Below, piece after piece: positions 1-10,312 of a stretch of 64,000 nucleotides of DNA. A model generated the notes under the pieces. That model was not told the DNA's origin. It ran no database searches and was given only the letters and a program-made list of their open reading frames with translations. The stretch's first letter is position 1. Each line of letters starts with the position of its first letter. Source of the DNA: Mycolicibacterium tokaiense (GTDB lineage: Bacteria; Actinomycetota; Actinomycetes; Mycobacteriales; Mycobacteriaceae); the NCBI RefSeq assembly GCF_010725885.1, contig NZ_AP022600.1, positions 5,518,001-5,582,000 on the forward strand, given 5' to 3'. The position numbers and the translations under genes were made by a program.

Positions 1-333
1 CGCCTCGGGATCCACCACGCCGGGCACGTCGGCCAGCGCCCGCAGTGCAACCAGCAGACCGGTGGCCTCCGGCGAGGTCAGGCGCAGCGGGTGGTCGATG
101 CCGGCGGTGAACGTCACCTCGATGGTGTCCTCACCGGCGAACTCGAAGTCGATCAGGTCCCCCGGGCCGTATCCGGGCAGCCCGCACATCCACAGCTGGT
201 TGATGTCGTCCTGCAGCTGTTTAGGGGTGACACCGAGGTCGCTGGCCGCCTCGGCGAAGGTGATCCGCGGGTTGGCCTGGAAGTACGGGACCATGTTGAG
301 CAACCGCACCAGCCGCGTCGACACGCCGCTCAC
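1..333 (-). CDS. pafC: PafC, WYL-domain transcriptional regulator (3' part outside window)
   Basis: This is the first 111 residues of PafC; the gene continues beyond the left edge. With PafB it forms the PafBC activator of the mycobacterial LexA-independent DNA-damage response (family knowledge). The visible part begins with a helix-turn-helix-like segment (start MSGVSTRLVRLLNMVPYFQ), followed by the DLGVTPKQLQDDINQLW helix and the beginning of the regulatory region. Translation starts at a GTG whose last bases overlap the TGA of pafB (GTGA, 4 bp), so the two are translationally coupled and probably made in equal amounts, as expected of a heterodimer. The C-terminal WYL part cannot be checked here. 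Confidence 0.93.
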   Translation of the reverse strand, partial: MSGVSTRLVRLLNMVPYFQANPRITFAEAASDLGVTPKQLQDDINQLWMCGLPGYGPGDLIDFEFAGEDTIEVTFTAGIDHPLRLTSPEATGLLVALRALADVPGVVDPEA

Positions 334-1310
334 GAAGCCTGGGCCTTCAGTCGGGCGATCACATCGTCGCGCAGCGTGTCGGGTTCCAGCACCAGCGCGT
401 CGGCGCCGTACCCGGCTATCGCGCGCGCCAACCGGTCCCGCCAGCCGATGTCGAGTTCGAGGACCTCCCCGGCCCGGCCACCAAGTTCGCGTGGGCCCAG
501 CGATGTTCCGGCCCGCCGCAGCGCGGTGGCCCGACCGTCGGCGACCCACACCCGGGCCAGCTGACCCGAGGGCGTCTCCCCCACCACCGCGGTCACGATG
601 GCCCGCAGATCCAGCCCGGCGGGCCGGGTGACGGCACCGTCGGGTCCGAGGGCCTGGATCCCGTCACCGATGCGGGAGAGCCGGAAGGTTCGGGTGGCGT
701 CGCGGTCGCGGTCGTGACCCACGAGATACCACCGCCGGTTCACCGTCACCACACCCCAGGGTTCGACGGTGCGGGTGGTGAACGGCTCGGTGGGCGACGC
801 GCGGTGCGGGAACCGCACCGCACGCCCGGCGTTGATCGCCGCCAGCAGCACTCCCAGCACCTCTTCGGAACCACGCAGGCCCGGCAGCCCGGCCGCCGAC
901 GAGATGGTGACCGTGTCGCCGGCGTCGACGTCCACCCCGGCCGCCCTCAGTTTGAGCAACGCGCTCTGGGTCGCCGTGACCAGTTCGGGTGACTCCCACA
1001 GCTGCGTTGCCACCGCCACCGCCGCGGCCTCGTCGGCGGTCAGCTCAATCTCGGGCAGCGCATAGGCCTCCCGGTTGATCCGATAGCCCTCACTGGGGTC
1101 GAAGGAGGACACCCGCCCCGTCTCCAGCGGGATCCCGAGGTCGCGCAACTCGTTCTTGTCGCGTTCGAACATCCGCGAGAAGGCCTCGTCGCTGGGACTG
1201 TCGGTGTATCCGGCGACACTGCGGCGGATCCGGTCGGCGGTGATGTACCCCTGCGTCGACAGCAACGCGATGACGAGATTCATCAACCGTTCGACTTTGG
1301 AGATCCCCAC
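330..1310 (-). CDS. pafB: PafB, WYL-domain transcriptional regulator
   Basis: A 326-residue protein with an N-terminal winged-helix region (about residues 5-70, including the SRMFERDKNELRDLGIPLET segment) and a C-terminal WYL sensor region (about 150-320; RRWYLVGHDRDRDATRTFRL). PafB pairs with PafC as a transcriptional activator of DNA repair genes after DNA damage; it is not a proteasome component despite the name. The start is a GTG; an in-frame TAG two codons upstream rules out a longer product. The gene lies 34 bp after pafA and overlaps pafC by 4 bp, giving an unbroken pafA-pafB-pafC operon. Length and sequence match mycobacterial PafB closely. Confidence 0.96.
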   Translation of the reverse strand: MGISKVERLMNLVIALLSTQGYITADRIRRSVAGYTDSPSDEAFSRMFERDKNELRDLGIPLETGRVSSFDPSEGYRINREAYALPEIELTADEAAAVAVATQLWESPELVTATQSALLKLRAAGVDVDAGDTVTISSAAGLPGLRGSEEVLGVLLAAINAGRAVRFPHRASPTEPFTTRTVEPWGVVTVNRRWYLVGHDRDRDATRTFRLSRIGDGIQALGPDGAVTRPAGLDLRAIVTAVVGETPSGQLARVWVADGRATALRRAGTSLGPRELGGRAGEVLELDIGWRDRLARAIAGYGADALVLEPDTLRDDVIARLKAQAS

Positions 1311-1344
1311 GGGCTAGACCTTAGAGGTCAACCCCGCGACAGGC

Positions 1345-2703
1345 TCACATCGACGCGATCAACCGCTTGACCCGCTCGTCGACCGCGCGGAACGGGTCCT
1401 TGCACAGCACGGTGCGCTGGGCCTGGTCGTTGAGCTTGAGGTGCACCCAGTCGACGGTGAAGTCACGACCGGCTTCCTGTGCAGCGCTGATGAACTCGCC
1501 GCGCAGCTTGGCCCGGGTGGTCTGCGGCGGGGTCTCGACGGCCTCGTCGATCTCCTCGTCGGTGGTGATGCGGGCGGCCAGACCCTTGCGCTGCAGCAGA
1601 TCGAACACCCCGCGGCCGCGCTTGATGTCGTGGTACGCCAGGTCGAGCTGGCTGATCTTCGGGTCGGAGAGGTCCATGTTGTAGCGGTCCTGATAGCGCT
1701 GGAACAACTTGCGCTTGATCACCCAGTCGATCTCGGTGTCCACCTTGGCGAAGTCCTGGCTCTCCACCGCGTCGAGCTGGCGGCCCCACAGATCCACCAC
1801 CTGCTCGATCTGGGGATTCGGCTCGCGGGTCTGCAGGTGCTCGACGGCCCGGGCGTAGTACTCACGCTGGATGTCCAGGGCACTGGCCTGGCGCCCGCCC
1901 GCCAACCGGACCGGGCGCCGGCCGGTGAGGTCGTGGCTGACCTCGCGGATGGCCCGGATGGGGTTGTCGAGTGAGAAGTCGCGGAACGGGACGCCGGCCT
2001 CGATCATCTCCAGCACCAGGGCGGCCGTGCCGACCTTGAGCATGGTGGTGGACTCGCTCATGTTGGAGTCGCCGACGATGACGTGCAGGCGGCGGTACTT
2101 CTCGGCGTCGGCGTGCGGCTCGTCGCGGGTGTTGATGATGGGCCTGCTGCGAGTGGTGGCGCTGGAAACGCCCTCCCAGATGTGTTCCGCGCGCTGACTG
2201 AGGCAGAAGGTGGCGGCCTTGGGGGTCTGCAGCACCTTGCCCGCGCCGCAGATCAACTGCCGGGTCACCAGGAACGGCAGCAACACATCGGAGATCCGGG
2301 AGAATTCGCCGGCGCGCACGATGAGGTAGTTCTCGTGGCAGCCGTAGGAGTTCCCCGCGGAGTCGGTGTTGTTCTTGAACAGGTAGATGTCCCCGCCGAT
2401 GCCCTCGTCCGCCAGCCGCTGCTCGGCGTCGATCAGCAGGTCTTCGAGAACCCGCTCACCTGCGCGGTCATGGGTGACGAGCTGGATGAGGCTGTCACAT
2501 TCGGCGGTGGCGTACTCGGGATGGCTGCCCACGTCGAGGTACAGGCGGGCGCCGTTGCGGAGGAAGACATTGCTGCTGCGGCCCCACGACACCACCCGGC
2601 GGAAGAGGTAGCGCGCCACTTCGTCCGGCGAGAGCCGCCGGTGGCCGTGGAAGGTGCAGGTGACACCGAATTCGGTCTCGATTCCCATGATTCGTCGCTG
2701 CAC
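1345..2703 (-). CDS. pafA: Pup-protein ligase PafA
   Basis: PafA attaches the C-terminal glutamate of Pup to lysines of target proteins, using ATP. The 452 residues match the length of M. tuberculosis PafA. The start is GTG (giving [13 protein letters not shown]); an open frame extends 26 codons further upstream, but that extension is low-complexity and absent from the family. Visible signatures are the N-terminal MGIETEFG strand with the metal/ATP-binding glutamate, the [11 protein letters not shown] segment, [17 protein letters not shown] and [18 protein letters not shown], all shared with Dop and the carboxylate-amine ligase fold. It heads the pafABC operon and is separated from a divergent hydrolase gene by only 83 bp, which must hold both promoters. 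No missing residue was noticed. Confidence 0.98.
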   Translation of the reverse strand: MQRRIMGIETEFGVTCTFHGHRRLSPDEVARYLFRRVVSWGRSSNVFLRNGARLYLDVGSHPEYATAECDSLIQLVTHDRAGERVLEDLLIDAEQRLADEGIGGDIYLFKNNTDSAGNSYGCHENYLIVRAGEFSRISDVLLPFLVTRQLICGAGKVLQTPKAATFCLSQRAEHIWEGVSSATTRSRPIINTRDEPHADAEKYRRLHVIVGDSNMSESTTMLKVGTAALVLEMIEAGVPFRDFSLDNPIRAIREVSHDLTGRRPVRLAGGRQASALDIQREYYARAVEHLQTREPNPQIEQVVDLWGRQLDAVESQDFAKVDTEIDWVIKRKLFQRYQDRYNMDLSDPKISQLDLAYHDIKRGRGVFDLLQRKGLAARITTDEEIDEAVETPPQTTRAKLRGEFISAAQEAGRDFTVDWVHLKLNDQAQRTVLCKDPFRAVDERVKRLIASM

Positions 2704-2786
2704 ACGATCGAGACTACTTGTTCTCCTGCGCAGCGGCCTGTGGATGGCGGTCGGCGCGTCTGCCGCCGCAGCTGCCAGCATGCGCC

Positions 2787-4478
2787 ATGGCGCCTCGACC
2801 CACCCTCAGCGAAGCCCGCGTCTGGGACCCGGATTCGCTCTCCGAGCTGGCTCAGGCATGGGATCGGGCGGCCGGCCAAGTGCAGATCCACCTGGAGCAG
2901 GTGGCCCGCACGACCGTCGGCACCGGCGAGTTCTGGGTGGGTTCGGCCGCCCAGAAAGCCCGCGCGCACGCCGAGGCGGTCACCGCCCCGGCCCGCCAGG
3001 CCGCGCGGGCCCTGATCGCGGCGGCGGCCGCCGCCCGCGACGGGGCCCGGCTGATCGCCGACGCCAGAGCGACGGTGCTGTCCCTGGCCGACGCCGCGGT
3101 CTCCGAGGGCTACGCGGTGGCCGACGACGGCACGGTGACCGCCCCGGCGGAGCTGCCCGAGCTGCTGCGACTGTTCGCCGGCGAGTCGGCCGGTGAGCTC
3201 ATGATGGCCAGGCGGGCAATCGAATCGACCGGCGAGCTGCACGACGCCCTGGATCGGCTCGGGGCCGCCGACCGCGACACCGCCGCCCGGATCGACCTGG
3301 TGTTCAGCGGTGGGCAACCGGAAGCCACCTTCCCGGCCGGGGCCACCGACCTCGCCCCGGCGGAGGTGGTGGGCGCCTGGACCGCGATGAGCCAGGACCG
3401 CATCGCCGAGCAGGTGGCCGCGATGTCACCGCAGCAGCGCCAAAGCTTGATCGACGCCGAACCGAGCCAGGTCGGCAACACCGATGGTGTGCCCTGGGAC
3501 CTGCGCATGCAGGCCAACCGGATCAACATTGCCGACGCCGTGCTGGCCCAGCGCCGGATCGTCGACCTCCCCGAGGAAGACAAGATCGCCCGCATGTTCG
3601 CCGCCGGCCTGGGCCTGGACACCGGCAGTGCCGAGCGGGTGTGGCTGGCCGCCCACAGCGACCCGGTGGTGCGTGCCTCCATCGTCGCCACCCACGACCG
3701 GGAAGCCAACGCGCGCATCAACTTCTACTCCAGCCTGCTGTCCGGTGACCGGCAGATCATCGGGTTCGACCCGCAGCGGTCGTCGTTCATCGAACTGCTC
3801 GGCGACCTGGATCAGGCCCGCGCGGTCGGCGTGCTCGTCCCCGGCCTGAACACCACGATCGAGACGTCGGCGGCCGACACCGAGACCGCCCGCCGCTTCG
3901 TCACCGCCAGGCACGGCGACGTGGCGATGGTGACCTATCTCGGCGGCCCGTTTCCCACCGGCGAGCTGGCCGCCGGCGTGCTCGACGCCGGCAAACCCAC
4001 CTACGCGCTGCAGATGGCGCCGCGACTGGCGGCCTTCAGCGAGGACGTCGCGCGGACGGTGGGCCCAGACGTCCCCGTGACCTACATCGGACACTCCTAT
4101 GGGGGCTCCATCCTCGGCACCGCCGAGCAGCTGGGCCTGACCGCGGATCGCACACTCTATGTTGCGGCCGCCGGAAGCGGTGTGGGCGTGGATGATCCGA
4201 GCGACTGGCACAACCGCAATCCGGACGTGCGACGGTTCTCGATGACCGCCCCCGGCGACTGGATCGAGCTGGTGCAAGGCATGGCGCTGAGCCCGCACGG
4301 CGCTGACCCGGATTCGATGCCCGGCGTGGTCCGCCTGCAGACCGGCCGGCGCCTGGACGGCAGCCTGATGGCCGGTCCGGACGCCCACAGTGCTGTGATC
4401 AACGAACCGTCGGACGCCTGGCACAACATCCTGACTGTCATCCCCGGCGAGTGGGAGCAGTTGAAGGTGGCGGGGTGA
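2787..4478 (+). CDS. DUF1023-type alpha/beta hydrolase with WXG100-like N-terminus
   Basis: A 563-residue protein of the mycobacterial DUF1023 alpha/beta-hydrolase type. The N-terminal 100 residues are alanine-rich and helical with an FWVGSAA motif resembling the W-x-G turn of ESX-associated WXG100 proteins. The C-terminal half (about 350-560) holds the hydrolase core with the nucleophile elbow GHSYGGS (Ser437) and a possible catalytic His in the GPDAHSAV segment near the end. The ATG at 2787 was chosen over an open frame reaching to 2718, because it starts at the conserved helix-rich domain. It is divergent from pafA and faces the proteasome operon. The substrate is unknown; an ester or lipid substrate at the cell surface is an inference. 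No classical signal peptide is visible, which would fit ESX-type export. Confidence 0.8.
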   Translation: MAPRPTLSEARVWDPDSLSELAQAWDRAAGQVQIHLEQVARTTVGTGEFWVGSAAQKARAHAEAVTAPARQAARALIAAAAAARDGARLIADARATVLSLADAAVSEGYAVADDGTVTAPAELPELLRLFAGESAGELMMARRAIESTGELHDALDRLGAADRDTAARIDLVFSGGQPEATFPAGATDLAPAEVVGAWTAMSQDRIAEQVAAMSPQQRQSLIDAEPSQVGNTDGVPWDLRMQANRINIADAVLAQRRIVDLPEEDKIARMFAAGLGLDTGSAERVWLAAHSDPVVRASIVATHDREANARINFYSSLLSGDRQIIGFDPQRSSFIELLGDLDQARAVGVLVPGLNTTIETSAADTETARRFVTARHGDVAMVTYLGGPFPTGELAAGVLDAGKPTYALQMAPRLAAFSEDVARTVGPDVPVTYIGHSYGGSILGTAEQLGLTADRTLYVAAAGSGVGVDDPSDWHNRNPDVRRFSMTAPGDWIELVQGMALSPHGADPDSMPGVVRLQTGRRLDGSLMAGPDAHSAVINEPSDAWHNILTVIPGEWEQLKVAG

Positions 4479-4497
4479 CGCCGCCACAACGGTAGAA

Positions 4498-5226
4498 CTA
4501 CGCGGGTGACTCGTCCTGAGGCGAGTCGTCCTGCGGCAGAAGCGCATCCAGTGCGGCCCCGGTGATGCGACGGAACGCACGCCGGGGCCGGTTGGCGTCC
4601 AGGATCGCCACCTCGAGCGTCGAGGCGCCGAGGGTGCGTTGTTCGCCGTTGGTGCCGGCCTGTAAGGCGCTGACCGCGATCTTCACGGCATCACCGAGAC
4701 TGGCGTTCTCCGCGTACGTGTCCTTCAGCGCGGTGGCGATGGGCTCGGTGGTGCCGCCCATCACGACAAAATGCGGCTCATCGGCGATGGATCCGTCGTA
4801 GGTGATGCGGTAGAGCTCGGGGGCCTTGGTCTCGCCGAAGTGGGCCACCTCGGCCACACACAGCTCCACCTCGTACGGCTTGGCCTGCTCGGTGAAGATG
4901 GTGCCCAGGGTCTGGGCGTACACGTTGGCCAGCTGCCTGCCGGTGACGTCACGCCGCGAGTAGGCGTAGCCCTGGGTGTCGGCGAACCGGATGCCCCCGC
5001 TGCGCAGGTTGTTGAACTCGTTGAATCGGCCCACGGCGGCGAAGCCCACTCGGTCATAGAGCTCGCTGACCTTCTGCAGGGACCGCGACGGGTTCTCCGC
5101 CACGAACAGCACACCGTCGGCATAGGCCAACACGACCACACTGCGGCCGCGCGAGATGCCCTTGCGGGCGAGCTCGCTGCGCTCGCGCATCGCCTGTTCG
5201 GGCGAGATGAAATACGGGAAACTCAT
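4498..5226 (-). CDS. prcA: 20S proteasome alpha subunit PrcA
   Basis: A 242-residue non-catalytic alpha-ring subunit that gates the 20S core and docks Mpa. The N-terminus [21 protein letters not shown] is the family's gating peptide plus helix H0, and the central Ntn-hydrolase sandwich (about 30-215) is intact. The C-terminus is acidic and low-complexity ([10 protein letters not shown]), as usual. The ATG overlaps the prcB stop (ATGA), coupling alpha and beta synthesis for the 7:7:7:7 barrel. It is the last gene of pup-prcB-prcA. The stop at 4498 lies 19 bp from the convergent hydrolase stop, leaving almost no room for a separate terminator. Confidence 0.98.
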   Translation of the reverse strand: MSFPYFISPEQAMRERSELARKGISRGRSVVVLAYADGVLFVAENPSRSLQKVSELYDRVGFAAVGRFNEFNNLRSGGIRFADTQGYAYSRRDVTGRQLANVYAQTLGTIFTEQAKPYEVELCVAEVAHFGETKAPELYRITYDGSIADEPHFVVMGGTTEPIATALKDTYAENASLGDAVKIAVSALQAGTNGEQRTLGASTLEVAILDANRPRRAFRRITGAALDALLPQDDSPQDESPA

Positions 5227-6086
5227 GAAACTGGGGCCTCACCGGCGTCGGGTCCGAAAGTGTCTGTGCGCGAACGGTTTGCGATCACCTCGCGGGCCAG
5301 CTGGGCGATCCGCGCCTCGGGGATCTCCTCGGCGCCCTCGGCACCGATCGTGACCGCGGTGGGATAGATACCGCGCACCAGGTCCGGACCGCCGGTGGCC
5401 GAATCGTCGTCGGCGGCATCGTAGAGCGCCTCGACGGCCACCCGCAGCGCGGATTCGGCGTCGGTGACCCCCGAATAGAGCTTCTTCATCGACGATTTCG
5501 CAAACAGCGACCCTGAACCAACCGAGTGGAAGCCCTCTTCTTCGAGGTTGTGTCCGCCGGCGGCGTCGAAGGACACGATCCGTCCGGCGCCCACCGGATC
5601 GGGGGCGTCGAGGTCGTAACCGACCAGCAGCGGCAGCGCGACGAAACCCTGCAGGGCCGCACCGAGATTGCCGCGGACCATGGTGGCCAACCGGTTCACC
5701 TTGCCCGGGAACGTCAGCGCAACACCTTCGAGCTTCTCGTAGTGCTCGAGCTCGACAGCGTAGAGCCGGGCGAACTCCACGGCGATGGCGGCGGTACCCG
5801 CGATGCCGGTGGCCGTGTAGTCGTCGGTGATGTAGACCTTCTGCACGTCGCGGCTGGCGATCATGTGGCCCTGGGTGGCCCGGCGGTCGCCGGCGATCAG
5901 CACGCCGCCGGGATACTTGAGCGCCACGATGGTGGTGCCGTGCGGCAGGTCGGCACCGCTACCGGTCTGCTGCGCCCCCACAGTGGGCAGCAGGTGGGGC
6001 GCTTCGCGCTGCAGATGGTCGGTGAACGACGACAGGTTCGAGGTCAGGGAACTGGGGGTCAGGCGGTCGGGGAACTGCCAGGTCAC
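5223..6086 (-). CDS. prcB: 20S proteasome beta subunit PrcB
   Basis: The 287-residue catalytic beta subunit precursor. The propeptide ends at DLPHG and autocleavage before Thr51 ([11 protein letters not shown]) exposes the nucleophile threonine. The expected Asp and Lys partners lie in the GDRRAT segment and further downstream, and the [18 protein letters not shown] segment is the conserved substrate-loop region. The propeptide of 50 residues is slightly shorter than the 57 of M. tuberculosis. The start is GTG, overlapping the pup stop by 4 bp, and the stop overlaps prcA by 4 bp, so pup, prcB and prcA form one coupled cassette. Confidence 0.98.
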   Translation of the reverse strand: MTWQFPDRLTPSSLTSNLSSFTDHLQREAPHLLPTVGAQQTGSGADLPHGTTIVALKYPGGVLIAGDRRATQGHMIASRDVQKVYITDDYTATGIAGTAAIAVEFARLYAVELEHYEKLEGVALTFPGKVNRLATMVRGNLGAALQGFVALPLLVGYDLDAPDPVGAGRIVSFDAAGGHNLEEEGFHSVGSGSLFAKSSMKKLYSGVTDAESALRVAVEALYDAADDDSATGGPDLVRGIYPTAVTIGAEGAEEIPEARIAQLAREVIANRSRTDTFGPDAGEAPVS

Positions 6087-6277
6087 TGGCCACCCTTTTG
6101 GACGTATGCCCGCACAAAGTCCTCGGCATTCTCCTCCAGGACGTCGTCGATCTCGTCCAGCAGGTCGTCGGTTTCCTCGGTCAGCTTCTCGCGACGCTCC
6201 TGGCCCGCGGCCGTGCTGCCGGTGAGGTCGTCGTCATCGCCGCCGCCACCGCCACGCTTGGTCTGCTCCTGAGCCAT
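6083..6277 (-). CDS. pup: Prokaryotic ubiquitin-like protein Pup
   Basis: A 64-residue, largely disordered protein tag. The glycine/aspartate-rich N-terminus (GGGGGDDDD) is followed by the central helical Mpa-binding region (about 21-55) and the C-terminal GGQ. The terminal glutamine means Dop must deamidate it to glutamate before PafA can ligate it, as in other mycobacteria. A good ribosome binding site (GAGGAGG, 7 bp upstream) precedes the ATG. The dop stop is 76 bp upstream. A TAGTGT hexamer inside that gap resembles a -10 box and might give pup-prcBA its own promoter, but no matching -35 was seen. Confidence 0.99.
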   Translation of the reverse strand: MAQEQTKRGGGGGDDDDLTGSTAAGQERREKLTEETDDLLDEIDDVLEENAEDFVRAYVQKGGQ

Positions 6278-6353
6278 CGCTGCCTCCTCTAACTAGGTGG
6301 TTCCACACTACCGGTTGACACCCGTCATGCCCGGAGCTAGGGCGCTTCCGACA

Positions 6354-7862
6354 CTAATTCGTGAGTTGTTCGACGAGTTCGGCGGCACTGTCCACAGAAT
6401 CCAGCAGGGCACCGACATGTGCCTTGCTCCCCCGCAGCGGCTCCAGGGTGGGAATGCGCACCAGCGAATCGCCCCCGAGGTCGAAGATCACCGAGTCCCA
6501 GCTGGCCGCGGCGATGTCCGCGCCGAACCGGCGCAGGCATTCCCCACGGAAGTAGGCCCGGGTGTCGGTCGGCGGGTTGTCCACGGCATCGAGCACCTGC
6601 TGTTCGGTGACCAGCCGCTGCATGGAACCGCGTGCCACCAGCCGGTTGTAGAGGCCCTTGTCCAGGCGCACATCGGAGTACTGCAGATCCACCAGGTGCA
6701 GCCGCGGCGCCGACCAGGCCAGGTTCTCCCGGTTGCGGAACCCTTCGAGCAGCCGCAGCTTGGCCGGCCAGTCCAGCAGGTCTGCGCACTCCATCGGGTC
6801 GCGCTCCAACAGGTCCAGGACATGCGCCCAGGTCTCCACCACGTGCGACGCGCGGGGATCGGGGTCGCGGCTGTCCACCAGCTTGGCCACCCGGTCCAGG
6901 TAGATGCGTTGCAGCGCAAGCGCAGTCAACTCGCGGCCGTCGGCCAGCGCCACCGTGGCCCGCAGCGACGGGTCACGGCTGACGACGTGCACGGCGTGCA
7001 CCGGCCGGGCCAGGGCCAGGTCGGAGAGGTCCAACCCGTGCTGGGGGCCTTCTTCGATCAGGTCCAGTACCAGGCTGGAGGCTCCGACCTTCAGATAGGT
7101 CGACGTCTCGGCCAGGTTGGCATCGCCGATGATGACGTGCAGGCGGCGGTACTTGTCGGCATCGGCGTGCGGCTCGTCGCGGGTGTTGATGATCCCCCGC
7201 TTGAGGGTGGTCTCCAGACCGACCTCGACCTCGATGTAGTCGGCCCGCTGGGACAGCTGGAAACCAGGCTCGTCGCCCGAGGGTCCGATGCCCACCCGCC
7301 CGGAACCGGTCATCACCTGCCGGGACACCAGGAAGGGCGTGAAGCCCGCGATCACCGCAGAGAACGGCGTCTGGCGGCTCATCAGGTAGTTCTCGTGCGT
7401 GCCGTACGAGGCGCCCTTGCCGTCGACGTTGTTCTTGTAGAGCTGCAGCCGAGCCGCACCGGGCACGCTGGCGACGTGGCGGGCCGCGGCCTCCATGACC
7501 CGTTCGCCGGCCTTGTCCCAGATGACGGCGTCCATCGGGTCGGTGACCTCGGGGGCCGAGTACTCCGGGTGCGCATGGTCGACGTAGAGCCGGGCACCGT
7601 TGGTGAGGATCATGTTGGCCGCGCCCACCTCGTCGGCGTCGACCACCGGCGGCGGACCCGAGGCCCGGCTCAGGTCGAAACCGCGGGCGTCGCGCAGCGG
7701 GGATTCGACCTCGTAGTCCCATCGCGTGCGCTTGGCCCGCTGGATTCCGGCGGCCGCGGCATAGGCCAGGACCGCCTGGGTGGAGGTGAGGATCGGATTG
7801 GCGGTCGGGTCGGACGGCGAGGAAATGCCGTACTCGACCTCGGTCCCGATGATCCTGTGCAT
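6354..7862 (-). CDS. dop: Deamidase/depupylase Dop
   Basis: The 502-residue enzyme that deamidates the C-terminal Gln of Pup and removes Pup from conjugates, using ATP/ADP-bound phosphate chemistry. It shares the PafA/glutamine-synthetase-like fold: [15 protein letters not shown] at the N-terminus, the [13 protein letters not shown] segment, [17 protein letters not shown], and [19 protein letters not shown]. It differs from PafA in the long insert at about residues 40-80 (the Dop loop: [12 protein letters not shown] to GFDLSRASG), which is present and complete. It is the first gene of dop-pup-prcB-prcA. Only 72 bp separate its ATG from the divergent amidohydrolase, so both promoters lie there. 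Confidence 0.98.
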   Translation of the reverse strand: MHRIIGTEVEYGISSPSDPTANPILTSTQAVLAYAAAAGIQRAKRTRWDYEVESPLRDARGFDLSRASGPPPVVDADEVGAANMILTNGARLYVDHAHPEYSAPEVTDPMDAVIWDKAGERVMEAAARHVASVPGAARLQLYKNNVDGKGASYGTHENYLMSRQTPFSAVIAGFTPFLVSRQVMTGSGRVGIGPSGDEPGFQLSQRADYIEVEVGLETTLKRGIINTRDEPHADADKYRRLHVIIGDANLAETSTYLKVGASSLVLDLIEEGPQHGLDLSDLALARPVHAVHVVSRDPSLRATVALADGRELTALALQRIYLDRVAKLVDSRDPDPRASHVVETWAHVLDLLERDPMECADLLDWPAKLRLLEGFRNRENLAWSAPRLHLVDLQYSDVRLDKGLYNRLVARGSMQRLVTEQQVLDAVDNPPTDTRAYFRGECLRRFGADIAAASWDSVIFDLGGDSLVRIPTLEPLRGSKAHVGALLDSVDSAAELVEQLTN

Positions 7863-7934
7863 GGGACCAGCCTAGAGAGGGCCGGGCCGGATCGGCTGGG
7901 TGGCCCACCTGACGGGCGGTTGTGTGGTGCAGTA

Positions 7935-9176
7935 ATGCCCGACATGGACGCTTACCTGCTGCACAACACGACACTGATCGACGGCACCGGCGCCGACCCC
8001 GTTCCGCAGGCGGCGGTGCTGGTGGAGAACGGCACCGTCAGCTGGGCCGGACCGGAGGCCGACTACACCGGGGCCGCCGTGACCCGGGTGGATCTGGGCG
8101 CCAACACGCTGTGCCCTGGGTTCTTCGACTGCCACGTGCACTTCGCGCTGCCGGGCGCCTCCGGTTCACCCCTGGAGCACGCCCTGAAGCCGCCCTCCTA
8201 CGAGATGTTCCGGCTGCTCGAGCGGCTGCGGGTGACCGTCAGCAACGGGGTGACCACCGCCAGGGACCTGATGGGCATCGACCCCGGGGTGCGCGACGCG
8301 GTGGCCGACGGACTGATCGTGGGCCCCCGATTGCTGGTCGCGGTCGAGATGTTGTCGCAGACGTCCGGGCATGCCGATTTCCACCTCCCGTCGGGCCTGA
8401 ACCTGGGGCCGCTGATCGGTGCATCGCTGGTGGACACCGTCGACGCCGCGCGGCTGCGCACCCGGGAGCTGATCCGCGCGGGCGCCGACGTCATCAAGGT
8501 CGCCTCCAGCGGCGGGGTGTCCTCCCCCAATGACGACCCGTCCTGGCTCGGCATGCGCCGGGAGATGATCGCCGCCATCGTCGAAGAGGGTCGCAACTAC
8601 GGCGGCCGGCCGGTGGCCGCCCATGCCATCGGCTACCCCGGTATCCGCGCCGCTGTCGAAGCCGGGGTGCACAGCATCGAACACGGCTACGAACTCGACG
8701 ACGAACTACGCGCTCAGATGGTGGACCAGGGAACGTTCCTGGTGCCGACGCTGCTGGAGACCATGACGCCGGTGACCGCATCACCGCAGGGCGCCGCCAA
8801 GAGCGCAAAATGGCATGCGATGGCCCACGATTCGATTGCGGCATCGGTGGCGGCCGGGGTCCGGGTGGCGGTGGGCACCGACGCCGGACTGTCCCCCGAC
8901 CACGGCACCAATCTCGCCGAGCTGGGTCTGCTGGTGCGCTTCGGCGGGCTGACCCCGCTGCAGGCCATCGTCGCAGGAACCAGCACGGCGGCCGAATTGT
9001 GTGGGGTGGCTGACAGATTGGGCTCGGTGGTGGCAGGCAAGCTGGCCGATCTGGTGGTGGTACGTGGCGACCCCCTGGCCGACATCGACGCCGTGGGCAA
9101 GCCGGAGAACATCCTGGCGGTGATCAAAGACGGCAAGCCGGTCAGCAATCGCGGCGGCTTCGGAGTTCCGGTATGA
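7935..9176 (+). CDS. Amidohydrolase family metal-dependent hydrolase (imidazolonepropionase/prolidase-like)
   Basis: A 413-residue member of the amidohydrolase superfamily. The beta-barrel metal motifs are visible: DCHVHF (first HxH), DVIKVASSGG (a lysine in the position usually carboxylated), AHAIG and SIEHG (metal histidines), and VGTDAG (catalytic aspartate). This combination resembles the Xaa-Pro dipeptidase/organophosphate-hydrolase-like branch, so an amide, peptide or lactone substrate is likely, but the actual substrate cannot be read. Two ATGs three codons apart (7935 and 7944) could serve as start. The stop overlaps the ATG of the next membrane-protein gene (ATGA), suggesting co-transcription. 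A much longer open frame upstream is antisense to dop and is not credible. Confidence 0.85.
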   Translation: MPDMDAYLLHNTTLIDGTGADPVPQAAVLVENGTVSWAGPEADYTGAAVTRVDLGANTLCPGFFDCHVHFALPGASGSPLEHALKPPSYEMFRLLERLRVTVSNGVTTARDLMGIDPGVRDAVADGLIVGPRLLVAVEMLSQTSGHADFHLPSGLNLGPLIGASLVDTVDAARLRTRELIRAGADVIKVASSGGVSSPNDDPSWLGMRREMIAAIVEEGRNYGGRPVAAHAIGYPGIRAAVEAGVHSIEHGYELDDELRAQMVDQGTFLVPTLLETMTPVTASPQGAAKSAKWHAMAHDSIAASVAAGVRVAVGTDAGLSPDHGTNLAELGLLVRFGGLTPLQAIVAGTSTAAELCGVADRLGSVVAGKLADLVVVRGDPLADIDAVGKPENILAVIKDGKPVSNRGGFGVPV

Positions 9177-10306
9177 GCGGCGAGCGCGACGCCGCCGAAC
9201 GCTGGTTCCTGGCTCACGGGTTGCCCGCGGTACTGCGCCCGGGCGCGCTCGCTCGGCGCGTCTGGCCCCGCTCCGCCCCCGCGCTGGCCGGTTTTGCGGT
9301 GCTGATGGCCAATTCGGTGCTGATCGTGATGGTCACCGGTCAGCACACCATCGACATCGACGGCGCGCCCACCCGCACCGAGTGGTTCGTGCTGGGCCTG
9401 CTGCTGGTGGTGTTGCCGGTGGCCGCGGTGGTGGGCTGGGCGGTCTCGCGACTGGGACAGCGGGGACGCACGGCGGCGTCCGCGGTGTCGGTGCTGATCA
9501 TCTACGCCGGCGCCATCCTGGGCGGCCTGAGCCCCCGCGACCCGGTCAACCTGGCGCTCGACACCGTGGTGCTGGCGCTGATATTCGGTTGTACTGCAAC
9601 AGGTCTGGGTTCCATCCTGGGGTGGGCTGCGCGCGTCACGGTGCAGAACCTGGCCGCGGTGGGCAACCTGTTCATCCGGGCACTGCCGGTGGTGCTGCTG
9701 ACCGTGCTGGTGTTCTTCAACACCTACGTCTGGCTGATGGCCGCACTGGTGAGCCGCGCGCGACTCTGGTTGGCCCTGGGGTTCCTGTTCGCGGTGGCCG
9801 CGGTGTTCCTGGTGTCAAGCACCCTGGACCGGGTGCGCCCCATTCTCGACCCCGACGCGAAAAAGGCCGAGGACGCCGCCACGCTGACCGGCACGCCGTT
9901 CGAGCACATGCCGGACCGCCCACGCCGGGTGCCGCTGTCTCGCGCCGAGCGGATGAACGTGGGTATCGTGCTGGCACTCTCGCAGATCGTGCAGGTCCTC
10001 ACCGTTGCCGTGGTGACCGCGATGATCTTCTTCGTGCTGGGGCTGATCCTGCTGAGCCCCGAACTGCTGGCGGCCTGGACCCGCGACGGCGCGTCGGACG
10101 GCACGTTCCTCGGGATGACGATCCCGGTGCCGCAGTCGCTGATCCAGATCACCATGTTCCTCGGAGCGCTGACATTCATGTACATCAGCGCCCGTGCGGT
10201 GGCCGATGCCGACCAGCGGTCCCGGTTCCTCGACCCGCTGGTGGAGGATCTGCGGCTGACGATGGTGGCCCGCGATCGATACCGCACCTTCACCGCGTCA
10301 CGCTGA
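9173..10306 (+). CDS. Multi-pass membrane protein, first of a tandem pair (Rv2113-like position)
   Basis: A 377-residue integral membrane protein with about eight hydrophobic segments: six before residue 215, a polar middle region (about 220-265), then two more. The polar region carries a motif shared with the next gene: GTPFEHMPDRP followed by PLSRAER. No transporter or enzyme signature was recognised. It occupies the position of Rv2113 next to dop in M. tuberculosis (recalled synteny). Translation is coupled to the amidohydrolase upstream by an ATGA overlap, and the paralogue follows after 6 bp. The shared motif and the topology of the pair suggest a tandem duplication. Confidence 0.85.
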   Translation: MSGERDAAERWFLAHGLPAVLRPGALARRVWPRSAPALAGFAVLMANSVLIVMVTGQHTIDIDGAPTRTEWFVLGLLLVVLPVAAVVGWAVSRLGQRGRTAASAVSVLIIYAGAILGGLSPRDPVNLALDTVVLALIFGCTATGLGSILGWAARVTVQNLAAVGNLFIRALPVVLLTVLVFFNTYVWLMAALVSRARLWLALGFLFAVAAVFLVSSTLDRVRPILDPDAKKAEDAATLTGTPFEHMPDRPRRVPLSRAERMNVGIVLALSQIVQVLTVAVVTAMIFFVLGLILLSPELLAAWTRDGASDGTFLGMTIPVPQSLIQITMFLGALTFMYISARAVADADQRSRFLDPLVEDLRLTMVARDRYRTFTASR

Positions 10307-10312
10307 GACACT

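Noticed and set aside
2704..2781. A 26-codon N-terminal extension of PafA.
   Set aside because: The GTG at 2703 gives exactly the conserved 452-residue protein; the extension is low complexity.
4498..6277. A second, independent proteasome promoter between prcB and prcA.
   Set aside because: The 4-bp overlaps leave no intergenic space, and the operon is continuous from pup.
6297..7934. An N-terminal extension of the amidohydrolase by more than 500 codons.
   Set aside because: It runs antisense through all of dop, has no domain similarity, and the amidohydrolase fold starts at 7935.
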